64,000 nucleotides of DNA. It comes from Erythrobacter sp. Lineage in GTDB: Bacteria > Pseudomonadota > Alphaproteobacteria > Sphingomonadales > Sphingomonadaceae. The stretch lies in NCBI GenBank assembly GCA_023653115.1, contig JAMNXO010000001.1:534542-598541 (forward strand), given 5' to 3'. The translations under genes were made by a program, and so were the position numbers. Below, piece by piece: positions 26,586 to 35,915 of the stretch. The notes below the pieces were generated by a model. That model had not been told where the DNA came from. It saw only the letters and a list, made by a program, of their open reading frames with translations, and did no database searches. How positions within the stretch are numbered: position 1 is the stretch's first letter; every line of letters starts with the position of its first letter.

Positions 26586-27797
26586 TCAGACTGCCGTGAC
26601 AGGGGCATTTTTGCGCCAGCGCCGCTCGGCGATGATGGCGAGGACCAGCACGCTGCACGACATCGCCAGCAGCAGCGCGCAGGTCGCCGCCCAGCCGCCC
26701 GCATCATAGACCGCCGTGCCCAGCGCGCTGCCAATCGCCCCGCCGACGAACATCGTCACGATGTAGGAGGTGGTCAGCCGTGTGCGGATTTCGGGGGCGA
26801 GGGTGAACAGCGTCATGCGCCCGGTCACATCCACCGTCGGCCCGACCATGTTGACCAGCAGCAGCGGCACTAACACCGTCCAGATGTTGAAACCGAGAGG
26901 ATAGAACAGCGCGATGCCCGCAAGTTGCACCACCGCTGCCGCGCGCCGGGCCTTGCGCGGGCCGACCTTGTCTGCCCAGCGCCCGAGCCGCGGGGTGGTG
27001 AAAATGCTGATCGCGGCAACGCCTGCCAGATAGCCGACATCATCGGTGCCGTATCCCATCGCGGGGCTGGTAAGGTGCAGCGCCAGCGCCAGCCAGCTTG
27101 CGGTGAAGATCGCAAAGTTCAGCCCCTGCATCGCGGCTGACAGCCTCATGTCAGGGTGCCTTGCCGCCAGCGTGAAGACCGAGGCGATCAGCGCGCCGTA
27201 GCCAGCTTGCGGCTGCTTGGCCGGAGCAACCTCGCTGCGCATCGCAAAGGGCAGGAAGGCGCTCACCGCCGCCATCAGCACGAAAGCGCCGACATAGACC
27301 GTGTGCCAGTCGGTATGTGCCGCGATGACCTCTGCGCCCATGCGCGCCACCAGAATGCCGAAGATCACCCCTGCGGTCAGTTGCGCGGTGACCTGTCCGA
27401 GGCGCTCGGGCGCGACCCGTTTGGATGCGAAGGCCGGGATCAGGTAGGGCGCGATGGTGAAGAAGCCGAGCAGCGTTGAGGCGGCGGTGAACAGCGCAAA
27501 ATCCCGCGCCAGCACCATCCCGCCAAGGCACAGCGTCTGGCCTGCAACAAAGATCAGGCACAGCCGCCGGTTCGAGTAGAAATCGCCCAGCGGCAGCAGC
27601 AGCAGGATGCCCAGTGCCAGCGCCAACTGGTTGAGCGCCGGCACCAGCCCGATCTCGGCCTCGCCCACGCCGAACCCGCGGGCCACCTCGCCGATGATCG
27701 GGTGGATGTAATAGGCATTGGCCGTGACCACCGCGACCGTCACCGCCAGCGCGCGTTCCTGCGTGCGGGTGAGAGTGGCGGGGGAGGGCGTGGTCAT
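26586..27797 (-). CDS. Major facilitator superfamily transporter
   Basis: 403 residues with about twelve hydrophobic helices and a basic loop in each half (LPLGDFYSNRRL after helix 2, RLGRWADKVGPRKARR after helix 8) that match MFS motif A. Resembles drug:H+ antiporter-like permeases of the YnfM/arabinose-efflux type. Substrate cannot be told. Starts at ATG 27797, divergent from the acyl-CoA dehydrogenase; 152 bp of gene-free sequence lies between its stop and tRNA-Arg. Confidence 0.9.
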   Translation of the reverse strand: MTTPSPATLTRTQERALAVTVAVVTANAYYIHPIIGEVARGFGVGEAEIGLVPALNQLALALGILLLLPLGDFYSNRRLCLIFVAGQTLCLGGMVLARDFALFTAASTLLGFFTIAPYLIPAFASKRVAPERLGQVTAQLTAGVIFGILVARMGAEVIAAHTDWHTVYVGAFVLMAAVSAFLPFAMRSEVAPAKQPQAGYGALIASVFTLAARHPDMRLSAAMQGLNFAIFTASWLALALHLTSPAMGYGTDDVGYLAGVAAISIFTTPRLGRWADKVGPRKARRAAAVVQLAGIALFYPLGFNIWTVLVPLLLVNMVGPTVDVTGRMTLFTLAPEIRTRLTTSYIVTMFVGGAIGSALGTAVYDAGGWAATCALLLAMSCSVLVLAIIAERRWRKNAPVTAV

Positions 27798-27956
27798 AAG
27801 GGCGGCTTGTTCTTTTCGCTTTGCCCCCGAGCCCTATCGGATCGTCGCCCACCTGTCAGCGCGCAAGTTTCTCAGGGGCTGGCATGTTGGGCAGGTGGAC
27901 AAGCGCAAGGAGGGCGGGCTAGCAGCCTGAGCCTATTCGAGGAGAGATCGCCAACC

Positions 27957-29120
27957 ATGCCTGCCCACGAGCCCGAGGAACTCGCCGAAATCCGCCGCGC
28001 GGTCGCCAGCCTGTGTGACGGTTTTCCGGGCGAATATTGGCGCGCCAAGGATGCGGTTCGCGAATACCCGGCGGAGTTTGTCAACGCGCTGACGCAGGCC
28101 GGCTTCCTCGCCGCGCTGATCCCGGCTGAACACGGCGGCAGCGGCCTCAGCCTGGAGGCGGCCTGCGTGATCATGGAGGAGATCCAAGCGAGCGGATGCA
28201 ACGGATCATCCGCTCACGCGCAAATGTACATCATGAACACGCTGCTGCGTTACGGGAGCGAGGCGCAGAAGGCGCAATATCTCCCCCGCATCGCCAGCGG
28301 GGAGCTGCGCTTGCAGGCCTTCGGCGTGTCCGAGCCCACCAGCGGCACCGATACGCTCTCCTTGAAGACCCGCGCGGTTCGTGATGGCGACGAATATATC
28401 ATCACTGGCCAGAAGATCTGGACCAGCCGCGCCGAATATTCCGATCTGATGCTGCTGCTCGCCCGCACCACCCCACGCGAGGAAGCGGCGAGCAAGACCG
28501 AGGGCCTCTCGATCTTCCTGGTCGATATGCAGGCAGCGCTCCAGAATGGTATGACCGTAAAGCCGATCCGCACGATGATGAACCACTCCAGCTGCGAGGT
28601 GTTCTTTGATGATCTGCGCATCCCGGCATCCGCGCTGGTGGGCGAGGAGGGCAAGGGCTTCCGTTACATCCTGTCGGGCATGAATGCCGAGCGCATCCTG
28701 ATTGCGGCGGAATGCATCGGGGATGCCAAGTGGTTCATCGCCAAAGCGACCGCCTATGCCAAGGATCGTTCTGTGTTCGCCCGGCCGATCGGGCAGAACC
28801 AGGGCGTGCAGTTCCCGATCGCGCGTGCCTATGCCCAGATGCGCGCGGCCGAGCTGATGGTGCAGCACGCGGCGCGGGTTTACGACGAAGGCGGCAATCC
28901 GGGCGAGGAAGCCAACATGGCCAAACTGCTCGCGTCCGAAGCCAGCTGGGCTGCGGCCGATATGTGCGTGCAGACCTTCGGCGGCTTCGGCTTTGCCGAG
29001 GAATATGATGTCGAGCGCAAGTTCCGCGAGGCGCGGCTCTACACGGTCGCGCCGATCTCGACCAACCTCATCCTGTCCTATCTGGCGGAACACGTGCTCG
29101 GCCTGCCGCGCAGCTATTGA
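27957..29120 (+). CDS. Acyl-CoA dehydrogenase family protein
   Basis: 387 residues from ATG 27957 (GGAGAG upstream). FAD-dependent acyl-CoA dehydrogenase fold: helical N-domain with LIPAEHGGSGLSLEA, beta domain with QAFGVSEPTSGTDTLSLKTRA and ITGQKIWTSRAEYSD, C-terminal helical domain with GMNAERILIAAE, RPIGQNQGVQFPIA and MCVQTFGGFGFAEEYDVER. Near the C-terminus the usual EGT region is replaced by VAPISTN, as in a known branch of the family, so the catalytic base should be the Glu of the NAER segment. Substrate chain type is not determined. Confidence 0.9.
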   Translation: MPAHEPEELAEIRRAVASLCDGFPGEYWRAKDAVREYPAEFVNALTQAGFLAALIPAEHGGSGLSLEAACVIMEEIQASGCNGSSAHAQMYIMNTLLRYGSEAQKAQYLPRIASGELRLQAFGVSEPTSGTDTLSLKTRAVRDGDEYIITGQKIWTSRAEYSDLMLLLARTTPREEAASKTEGLSIFLVDMQAALQNGMTVKPIRTMMNHSSCEVFFDDLRIPASALVGEEGKGFRYILSGMNAERILIAAECIGDAKWFIAKATAYAKDRSVFARPIGQNQGVQFPIARAYAQMRAAELMVQHAARVYDEGGNPGEEANMAKLLASEASWAAADMCVQTFGGFGFAEEYDVERKFREARLYTVAPISTNLILSYLAEHVLGLPRSY

Positions 29121-29224
29121 TCCGCTATCCGCAGGGAATATGGCGTTGCGGCGATGATGGTGCTTGCGATGCAGGGCCAAGTGTGATTCTGTCTTAACCA
29201 TCGGCAAAGGGGCAAAAGGCGGTC

Positions 29225-29533
29225 ATGCGCAAGGCGAGTTCAGGCGACAGGATGAAGCCGATGTTGGCTTTGGTGGCGCTGCTGGCACTGGCCGGCATCG
29301 CGGTCGCCGGACCGACGGGGCTGCTCGCGTGGAGCGAGAACGTCACCGCGCTCGAACAGCGCGAGGCCGAGATTGCCAAGCTTTCGGCGCAGCGCGATGC
29401 GTTGCGCAACCGGGTGCAACTGCTCGATCCCGAAGCGGCCGACCCTGATCTCGCCAGCGAGCTTGTGCGCGAGCAGCTGGGCGTGATCCACGAGGATGAT
29501 GTTGTCATCACGCTCGAGGACGAGGCACCCTAA
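29225..29533 (+). CDS. ftsB: Septum formation initiator FtsB-like protein
   Basis: 102 residues: basic N-terminus, one membrane helix at about 14-36, then a periplasmic coiled coil (ENVTALEQREAEIAKLSAQRDALRNRV) and the short ELVREQLGVIHEDDVVI block. This is the FtsB/DivIC plan, a divisome protein that pairs with FtsL and FtsQ. Placement just before pdhA is common in alphaproteobacteria. Confidence 0.88.
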   Translation: MRKASSGDRMKPMLALVALLALAGIAVAGPTGLLAWSENVTALEQREAEIAKLSAQRDALRNRVQLLDPEAADPDLASELVREQLGVIHEDDVVITLEDEAP

Positions 29534-29674
29534 GCCACCTTTCCCGACGGGCTGATTTCGTATGCGGGCACGCGCCGCGACGCGGCTTGACGTTGCGTCG
29601 CGGGCAAATCCCCGCCTATAGGAATATTGCGCGCATCTCCTCCCCTGACGCGCGCCTGGGAGAGGACATAGATC

Positions 29675-30760
29675 TTGGCAAAGCAGCCTGCAAAGCCGCC
29701 TGTCGCGGCGAAGAAATCCGCTTCAGCCGCGGACGAATCCGACTTCATCCTGCATTCGCTGCAGGCGGCCTTCGAAGCGAAGAAGCGCTACGCCGCGTCA
29801 GATGCGGAGATGATGGAATTCTACCGCCAGATGCTGCTGATCCGGCGCTTCGAGGAGAAAGCCGGCCAGCTGTACGGGCTCGGGCTGATCGGCGGCTTCT
29901 GCCACCTTTATATCGGGCAGGAAGCGGTCGCGATCGGATTGCAGAGCGCGCTGGATAACGAGCGCGACAGCGTCATCACCGGCTACCGCGATCACGGCCA
30001 TATGCTGGCCTACGGGATCGATCCCAAGGTGATCATGGCCGAGCTGACGGGCCGCGAAGCCGGGATTTCCAAGGGCAAGGGCGGCTCGATGCACATGTTC
30101 AGCACCGAGCACAAATTCTACGGCGGCCACGGCATCGTGGGGGCGCAGGTGGCGCTCGGCGGCGGTTTGGCGCTGGCGCACCAGTACAATAATGATGGCG
30201 GGCTGTGCCTCGCTTACTTTGGCGACGGCGCTGCCAACCAGGGGCAAGTCTACGAAACCTTCAACATGGCTGCCCTGTGGAATCTGCCGATCGTGTTCGT
30301 GGTCGAGGACAACCAATATGCGATGGGCACTGCCAGCTCGCGTTCCTCGGCCGAAACCCGGTTCCACCGCCGCGGCACCGCGTTCCGCATTCCGGGGATG
30401 GAAGTGAACGGCATGGACGTGCTCGAAGTGCGCGCCGCAGCCGAAGTCGCCTTCGCCCATGTCCGCGCCGGCAAGGGTCCGGTGCTGATGGAGTGCAACA
30501 CCTATCGCTATCGCGGGCACTCGATGTCCGATCCGGCCAAGTATCGCACCCGCGAGGAAGTGCAGGAACAGCGCGAACATCACGATCCGATCGAGGGCCT
30601 GAAAAAGACCCTGATCGAGAACGGCAAGACCGAGGACGAATTGAAAGCCATCGACAAGGCGATCCGGGCCGAAGTGGCGGCATCGGCTGATTTTGCCGAA
30701 AGCTCGCCCGAGCCCGGCGCGGCTGAACTCTACACCGATGTGCTGGTGGGGGAGTATTGA
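29675..30760 (+). CDS. pdhA: Pyruvate dehydrogenase E1 component, alpha subunit
   Basis: 361 residues from TTG 29675, with GAGAGGA about 9 bp upstream. Thiamine-diphosphate-binding half of E1: GGFCHLYIGQEAVAIG, the TPP motif GDGAANQGQVYETFNMAALWNLP, and the phosphorylation-loop region YRYRGHSMSDPAKYRTREEV. The Lys/Ala-rich first ~25 residues are a flexible extension. pdhB follows after 3 bp. Confidence 0.96.
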   Translation: MAKQPAKPPVAAKKSASAADESDFILHSLQAAFEAKKRYAASDAEMMEFYRQMLLIRRFEEKAGQLYGLGLIGGFCHLYIGQEAVAIGLQSALDNERDSVITGYRDHGHMLAYGIDPKVIMAELTGREAGISKGKGGSMHMFSTEHKFYGGHGIVGAQVALGGGLALAHQYNNDGGLCLAYFGDGAANQGQVYETFNMAALWNLPIVFVVEDNQYAMGTASSRSSAETRFHRRGTAFRIPGMEVNGMDVLEVRAAAEVAFAHVRAGKGPVLMECNTYRYRGHSMSDPAKYRTREEVQEQREHHDPIEGLKKTLIENGKTEDELKAIDKAIRAEVAASADFAESSPEPGAAELYTDVLVGEY

Positions 30761-30763
30761 GCC

Positions 30764-32125
30764 ATGGCGATTGAACTGAAGATGCCGGCCCTTTCGCCGA
30801 CGATGGAGCAGGGCACGCTCGCCAAGTGGCTCAAGGCCGAGGGCGACCGGATCGAGCCGGGCGACATCATCGCCGAGATCGAAACCGACAAGGCAACGAT
30901 GGAATTCGAAGCCATCGATGAAGGCGTGCTGGAAAAGATTCTCGTGCCCGCCGGGACCGAAGATGTCGCCGTGGGCGCGGTGATCGCGCTGATCGCCGGG
31001 GAAGGGGAGGCCGCAGCACCTGCCGCCGCTCCCGTCGCGGCACCCGCACCCGCACCTGCACCTGCGCCAGTTCCAGCTCCGAAGGCGGAAAAGCCCGTGT
31101 CGGCACCCGCCGCGCAAGACCCGGCGATTCCTTCCGGGACGAACCTTGTCAGCACCACCGTGCGGGAAGCCTTGCGCGATGCCATGGCTGAGGAAATGCG
31201 CCGCGATCCGCGCGTGTTCGTGATGGGTGAGGAAGTCGCCGAATATCAGGGCGCCTACAAGGTCACCCAGGGCCTGCTCGCCGAATTCGGCCCCAAGCGC
31301 GTGATCGACACGCCCATCACCGAATATGGCTTTGCCGGGATCGGTGCGGGCGCAGCGATGGGCGGCCTGCGCCCGATCGTCGAATTCATGACCTTCAACT
31401 TCGCGATGCAGGCGATTGACCATATCATCAATTCGGCCGCGAAAACCAACTACATGAGCGGCGGGCAAATGCGCTGCCCGATCGTGTTCCGCGGTCCCAA
31501 CGGCGCGGCCTCACGCGTCGGCGCGCAGCACTCGCAGAACTACGGGCCGTGGTATGCCAGCGTCCCGGGGCTGATCGTGATTGCGCCCTATGACGCCGCC
31601 GATGCCAAGGGGCTGATGAAGGCCGCGATCCGCTCGGATGATCCGGTGGTCTTCCTCGAAAACGAGCTGGTCTACGGTCGCACCTATGATGTTCCGGACA
31701 TGGACGACTATGTCCTGCCGATCGGCAAGGCGCGGATCATGCGCGAGGGCAAGGACGTCACCATCGTCAGCTACTCCATCGGCGTCGGCATGGCGCTGGA
31801 GGCGGCTGCGACGCTTGCGGGCGAGGGGATCGAGGCTGAAGTGATCGACCTTCGCACCCTCAGGCCGCTCGACAAGCAGGCGGTGCTCACTAGCCTGGCC
31901 AAGACCAACCGGCTTGTCGTTGCCGAAGAAGGCTGGCCGACCTGCTCGATCGCCAGCGAGATCATCGCGATCTGCATGGAGGAAGGTTTCGATCACCTCG
32001 ATGCGCCCGTGATGCGGGTCTGCAACGAGGACGTGCCGCTGCCCTATGCGGCGAACCTAGAAAAGCTCGCGCTGATCGATGCGGCACGGATTGCCGAGGC
32101 CGCGCGCAAGGTGTGTTACCGGTAG
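30764..32125 (+). CDS. pdhB: Pyruvate dehydrogenase E1 beta subunit with N-terminal lipoyl domain
   Basis: 453 residues. Residues 1-80 are a lipoyl domain, lipoyl-Lys43 in IETDKATME. An Ala/Pro-rich linker (about 84-120, repeated APAP units) leads to the transketolase-like E1 beta core from ~125: [51 protein letters not shown] and the C-terminal transketolase fold. A lipoylated E1 beta is a known alphaproteobacterial form. The E2 gene does not follow; the next gene is on the other strand. Confidence 0.96.
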   Translation: MAIELKMPALSPTMEQGTLAKWLKAEGDRIEPGDIIAEIETDKATMEFEAIDEGVLEKILVPAGTEDVAVGAVIALIAGEGEAAAPAAAPVAAPAPAPAPAPVPAPKAEKPVSAPAAQDPAIPSGTNLVSTTVREALRDAMAEEMRRDPRVFVMGEEVAEYQGAYKVTQGLLAEFGPKRVIDTPITEYGFAGIGAGAAMGGLRPIVEFMTFNFAMQAIDHIINSAAKTNYMSGGQMRCPIVFRGPNGAASRVGAQHSQNYGPWYASVPGLIVIAPYDAADAKGLMKAAIRSDDPVVFLENELVYGRTYDVPDMDDYVLPIGKARIMREGKDVTIVSYSIGVGMALEAAATLAGEGIEAEVIDLRTLRPLDKQAVLTSLAKTNRLVVAEEGWPTCSIASEIIAICMEEGFDHLDAPVMRVCNEDVPLPYAANLEKLALIDAARIAEAARKVCYR

Positions 32126-32191
32126 GTAAGCGCTTGCCGCCCGGCGATTGCTCGGATGGTTTTATTATCGACGGTTGTTGCGGTGGTGATC

Positions 32192-32602
32192 TTACTCGAT
32201 CACCACCCAAACCGACCGCGAATATTCGATCACGCTCAGCGGAAGCTCTACCCCGGGGATGAATTCCGACAATTCATAGCGCACTTCAACGTCGATTTCG
32301 GTCGCGCCCGCAATGCGGCTCGTTCCGGTGCTGTCGACTGTGATGTTCAGCCGGTTGGTATCCAGCAGGTAGGGCGAATTGGTCGCTTGCCCGAGGATGA
32401 CCGAACGGATTTGTTCATCGGTCAGCTCGTTGCTCTTCTGGTATTCCACCATCACGTAACGCGCGGAATCAGACGCAAGCGATTGCACTGCGTTGAAATT
32501 CTGCAGGTAGATCCCGACCTGGAACATGCCGAACAGGAGCATCAGGAACAACGGCCCCAACAGCGCGAATTCAACGACAGCCGCGCCGCTTTGCGAGACC
32601 AC
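32192..32602 (-). CDS. TadE-like pilus protein; expected start interrupted by an amber codon
   Basis: 136 residues from GTG 32602. TadE-type pseudopilin-like protein: a short leader, Gly before AAVVEFALLGPLFLMLL (membrane helix with the class III prepilin-like V-E-F), then a periplasmic domain. The preceding gene ends in ATGA, whose ATG (32653) is in this frame, but the next codons are ATG TTC TAG: an in-frame amber at 32644-32642. The frame is then open through KLKHYSAALARKL into the GTG. Either the gene uses the GTG without a ribosome site I can see, or it is a recent nonsense mutant or a base error. Confidence 0.75.
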   Translation of the reverse strand: MVSQSGAAVVEFALLGPLFLMLLFGMFQVGIYLQNFNAVQSLASDSARYVMVEYQKSNELTDEQIRSVILGQATNSPYLLDTNRLNITVDSTGTSRIAGATEIDVEVRYELSEFIPGVELPLSVIEYSRSVWVVIE

Positions 32603-32649
32603 AAGCTTGCGAGCCAGCGCCGCACTGTAGTGTTTGAGTTTCTAGAACA

Positions 32650-33108
32650 TCATGACACCTGAACTCGGCGTTCCACCGAAAATGTGATCGGGGTCCCGAT
32701 CCCCAGGTAAGTCCATGTCGGGTTGTATTCTTCCGTGATGTCGAGAATGACATAGGAAGAGATCACATCATCCTCATCGCATGATGCGACCGCGTCCACC
32801 AAGGTATCGTCGGCGTTGCAACGGTACATTTGTGTCAGCGAAACATCGTTGCCTGTGAGGCCAACCGATTCCTGGACGATCTGCTTGATGCCGTCCACGT
32901 CCGTCTCAGCGCCCTGGTTGGTGGCGAGAATGATGATCTCGCTTTCGTTGGCAACGCTTTGCAGCTCGTGCTGCCGCGCCACCACGGTGCCAACCTCCAC
33001 GATGCCGAGCGTCATGAGGATCAACACCGGCACGACGAATGCGGTTTCAATCGCGAACGACCCGCTACAGTCGCGCAGCAGCCGGGTGAGGGAACTCCGC
33101 ATGATCAT
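32650..33108 (-). CDS. TadE-like pilus assembly protein
   Basis: 152 residues from ATG 33108, overlapping the upstream TadG-like gene's stop as ATGA. Basic N-terminus (RSSLTRLLRDC), then a prepilin-like Gly-Ser-Phe-Ala-Ile-Glu-Thr start of a membrane helix (about 17-40), and a periplasmic domain with a pair of Cys. TadE-family proteins are processed minor pseudopilins of Flp/Tad pili. No tadA, tadB, tadC or flp gene is in the window. Confidence 0.8.
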   Translation of the reverse strand: MIMRSSLTRLLRDCSGSFAIETAFVVPVLILMTLGIVEVGTVVARQHELQSVANESEIIILATNQGAETDVDGIKQIVQESVGLTGNDVSLTQMYRCNADDTLVDAVASCDEDDVISSYVILDITEEYNPTWTYLGIGTPITFSVERRVQVS

Positions 33109-34388
33109 GCGACCAGTCGCACACGTGCGACAGCAGTGCCGGCACTGGTCGTGTCTTCGATCGGGCACAGCGTTTCAAGGAACGCGCCGCCGAGGATGTC
33201 GATCGTGTAAGCCGAGATCTGCAGACACTGGGCGGCAACGTTGGCCGTGCCGTTGATCCGCAGGTCACCATCGGGGAGATAGATCAGGCCTTCGATCAGC
33301 GAGTTGGAATTGCCGTTGAAAATGTGGCTTTGCGTGGCGTTGTTCTCGCGGTCCTCGAAAATGAGGATACCGGCGTAGTCATTCGCCTGCGCCGCATACG
33401 GCGTTCCAGAGAAGTTGGCTGCGGTCATCGGCGTGAGGTTGATGGCGTTGGCGTTGCCCATGCCGCCCAGCTTGACGGTCGCCCCGTTTTTGAGAACGAA
33501 CATCACCCCGGTCCCGGTGACGGTCGAGTTGTGCGTGAGATCAAGTACACCGCCGTCAATCACGTAAATGCCGCTCGCCAAGGTGGTGTTGCAGGAAACG
33601 ACAAGGCCGCGATAGGTGCCCGGCAGCAATGAAGCCTGCTGGTTCTGGCCGCGACCAGTGCAACGGTAAGTACGCGGCGTGTCGTTCGTGGGGGGAACGA
33701 GAGAAGCATACTGATCCTGCAGGCCTCTGACGTTCTCGGCAATGATGTCCTCGTGCTCGGGATCGGTCGAATTGACTGTCCCGCAGGTCGCGATCGAGTC
33801 CGTGTCCACGTCGGCCGAACCGTCGATCACGATGGCATCGTCATCGCAAGACAAGGCCGCGAGGCCGCACTGCGCACGAATGGTCGCGTTACCGCCAATG
33901 TCGGTCCCCGTGCCGTCTTCTCGCAGAGAGATCAGACAGGCATTGTAGCTTGCGCCAGCCTCGAATGTGGCTTGGGCGCGGGCGCGCACCGTTGCGGATT
34001 CGCCGGTCAGGAAGCTGGAGAACGGAAGCCGGCGCGTTGCGCTTGCGATGACGACAACACTGTTGTCGTTGCCGCCGGCATAATCGGCGAGGCTGATCGA
34101 AGGGTCGGACGCGAAATCGCGAATGATGGAGACATTCCCATCGAATTCCTGCTGTGCCCGGAGGGTGTAGGTGTCCTCGCTATCAGGGTTCGACAGCGCC
34201 CAGGCGCCGGAATAGGCCGCCTGGTCGACGGCATACTGCAATTCCCGCTTCCACATATACCATTGGGCAGTGTCGACAGCGAAGCCTGCCCCGCCGATCA
34301 ACGCCGGCATACCCGCTGCCATGATGAGCATGGCGTTGCCGCTGGTGCAGTCTTTCAGTCTAGCAATAAAGCCCCGAAACGGTGTCAT
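33105..34388 (-). CDS. TadG-like protein with large extracytoplasmic domain
   Basis: 427 residues from ATG 34388 (AGGAGG 7 bp before it, so preferred over 34418). One N-terminal helix (about 20-40, LIMAAGMPALIGGAGFAVD, the TadG/DUF2134 pattern), then ~380 residues rich in Asn, Thr, Gly and Asp with several Cys, including a repetitive right-handed beta-like stretch. TadG proteins are surface or periplasmic parts of Flp/Tad pili. First gene of the trio; its 295 bp upstream region is shared with the divergent gene at 34684 and is noticeably AT-richer. Confidence 0.82.
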   Translation of the reverse strand: MTPFRGFIARLKDCTSGNAMLIMAAGMPALIGGAGFAVDTAQWYMWKRELQYAVDQAAYSGAWALSNPDSEDTYTLRAQQEFDGNVSIIRDFASDPSISLADYAGGNDNSVVVIASATRRLPFSSFLTGESATVRARAQATFEAGASYNACLISLREDGTGTDIGGNATIRAQCGLAALSCDDDAIVIDGSADVDTDSIATCGTVNSTDPEHEDIIAENVRGLQDQYASLVPPTNDTPRTYRCTGRGQNQQASLLPGTYRGLVVSCNTTLASGIYVIDGGVLDLTHNSTVTGTGVMFVLKNGATVKLGGMGNANAINLTPMTAANFSGTPYAAQANDYAGILIFEDRENNATQSHIFNGNSNSLIEGLIYLPDGDLRINGTANVAAQCLQISAYTIDILGGAFLETLCPIEDTTSAGTAVARVRLVA

Positions 34389-34683
34389 CTCTATGCCTCC
34401 TGCATTGACATCAAACATCTTTCACATCGAATTTCGCAATCCGAGACGATATGTATCCCTATGAAAATTCGTTCCATTTTTCTCAAGCAAGGATACGAAA
34501 CTCACGTAAGGCAAAGAAGCTGTCAGTCATTTTGCGGGAAACGATCCCGCTGGTGGTGATGGGGCCAAAGCGTGGTCGGCTCTGGGATTTGTGATGGCTG
34601 TAGAACAGTCTGGTAAGCAGATTGCCAAAGAGCGTGGTTAACCGATCCCTAATGCGCTCCCTCGGGTTCCTTTCAGGGTTTGC

Positions 34684-35403
34684 GTGCCCGAATGGGACAC
34701 CCGGCTTGCCAAGCGTGTAGGTGCGCCGCTAGGCCCCCGTCCGGTGACCGCAGAAAGCTCCGATATTCTCCCGCCCGAAGCGGATCTGGCGCTGGCATGG
34801 AGCCCGCCAAAGGTTCGCGCACCGTTAAGCATAGCCTTTCAACTTGATCGTCGGCTTGCACGCATCGTCGCCCGCACAAGCGAGCCGATGCTGGGCCAGA
34901 TGCGGCTTGCCTGGTGGCGCGATGCGTTAGGGACGCCGATCGCTGATCGCCCGCGCGGTGATGCCGTGCTTGATGCAATCGGCACGCATTGGGCAGGGCG
35001 CGAGCCGGCGCTGGTGGCGCTGGTGGATGGATGGGAGGTGCTGGTGAGCGCCGAACGCCTCGGGCGCACCGAGATCGACGCTTTCGGCACCCAGCGCAGC
35101 ACATTTTTTGGCGCGCTGGACGATACTGCGGGGCAGACAAGCGCAGCGCGCATTGCTGCGGCCGGGTTCCACTGGGCCATGGCCGATGCGGCGGCGGCTG
35201 TTTCCGACGCCGATGAGCGCGCGGCGCTGATCGCGGCGGGTCTGGAACGAATCGCTCCGGCAGGGACGATGCCGCGGGCGCTGCGCGGTTTGGCGGTGCT
35301 CGATGCGCTGGCGCTGCGGGCGCTGCGCGGCGGCGGGCGTCCGCTGATGGAAGGGCGAGGCGCGCCACTGGCCGCACTCAGGGCGGCTATCTTTCTGAGC
35401 TAA
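34684..35403 (+). CDS. Squalene/phytoene-synthase-like protein without the first Asp-rich motif
   Basis: 239 residues from GTG 34684 (CAGGG about 6 bp upstream). The segment LARIVARTSEPMLGQMRLAWWRDAL near residue 60 is typical of the squalene/phytoene synthase fold, especially the NDUFAF6-like branch in alphaproteobacteria. I do not see the DxxxD metal-binding motifs required for prenyl transfer, so it is probably not a carotenoid enzyme and may be an assembly factor or other non-catalytic member. Confidence 0.75.
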   Translation: MPEWDTRLAKRVGAPLGPRPVTAESSDILPPEADLALAWSPPKVRAPLSIAFQLDRRLARIVARTSEPMLGQMRLAWWRDALGTPIADRPRGDAVLDAIGTHWAGREPALVALVDGWEVLVSAERLGRTEIDAFGTQRSTFFGALDDTAGQTSAARIAAAGFHWAMADAAAAVSDADERAALIAAGLERIAPAGTMPRALRGLAVLDALALRALRGGGRPLMEGRGAPLAALRAAIFLS

Positions 35404-35446
35404 CTAGGTATATTCCCCTAGCTCACCAGCAAGGGGGCGCAGACCG

Positions 35447-35911
35447 TTGCGACAGGCAGTATTGGGCGTTTTCGCAGGCCTCGCGCTGGCCGGGGTCGGG
35501 GTGTTCTGGTGGCAAGGCCGCGCGGCAGTCGAAAACAGTGCCCCGCCGCCGCCCGCATCCGGTGCGCCCACACCCGGCCCCGAGACGCTTCCGGTCAGCA
35601 ATCCGGGCAGCCTCAAAGGCCCGGCGCCGCCCGAAGTGAGCGAACTGACCCGCGAAGAACAGCGTTTCTTTCGCTATGATCGCAACCGCGACCGGCTGAT
35701 CACCCGCAACGAAATGCTCTCGACCCGCGCGGATGCGTTCCGCGCGCTGGACGATGATGGCAACAACCTGCTGACCTTTGAGGAGTGGGCCGTGACTACG
35801 GTTGAGCGGTTCGAGAGCGCCGACGGGGATGGCGACGGGCGGCTTACGCCGCGCGAATTCGCCACCACCGCGCCAAAACCTGCTGCGAAGAAACCCGCCT
35901 GCAAGTGCTGA
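35447..35911 (+). CDS. EF-hand calcium-binding protein, exported or membrane-anchored
   Basis: 154 residues from TTG 35447. A hydrophobic N-terminal helix (about 5-22) is followed by a Pro-rich linker and three EF-hand-like loops: DRNRDRLITRNE (near residue 78), DDDGNNLLTFEE and DGDGDGRLTPRE. The C-terminus is Lys/Pro/Cys-rich. Probably a periplasmic calcium sensor or buffer; partner unknown. Its stop is 4 bp from the convergent trmFO stop. Confidence 0.85.
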   Translation: MRQAVLGVFAGLALAGVGVFWWQGRAAVENSAPPPPASGAPTPGPETLPVSNPGSLKGPAPPEVSELTREEQRFFRYDRNRDRLITRNEMLSTRADAFRALDDDGNNLLTFEEWAVTTVERFESADGDGDGRLTPREFATTAPKPAAKKPACKC

Positions 35912-35915
35912 AGCG

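Noticed and set aside
26357..27797. Genomic island at tRNA-Arg
   Set aside because: No integrase, no duplicate of the tRNA 3' end, and the neighbouring transporter has normal composition.
29534..29674. A sigma-70 promoter before pdhA using TTGACG and TATAGG
   Set aside because: The two hexamers are 24 bp apart, too far for a normal promoter.
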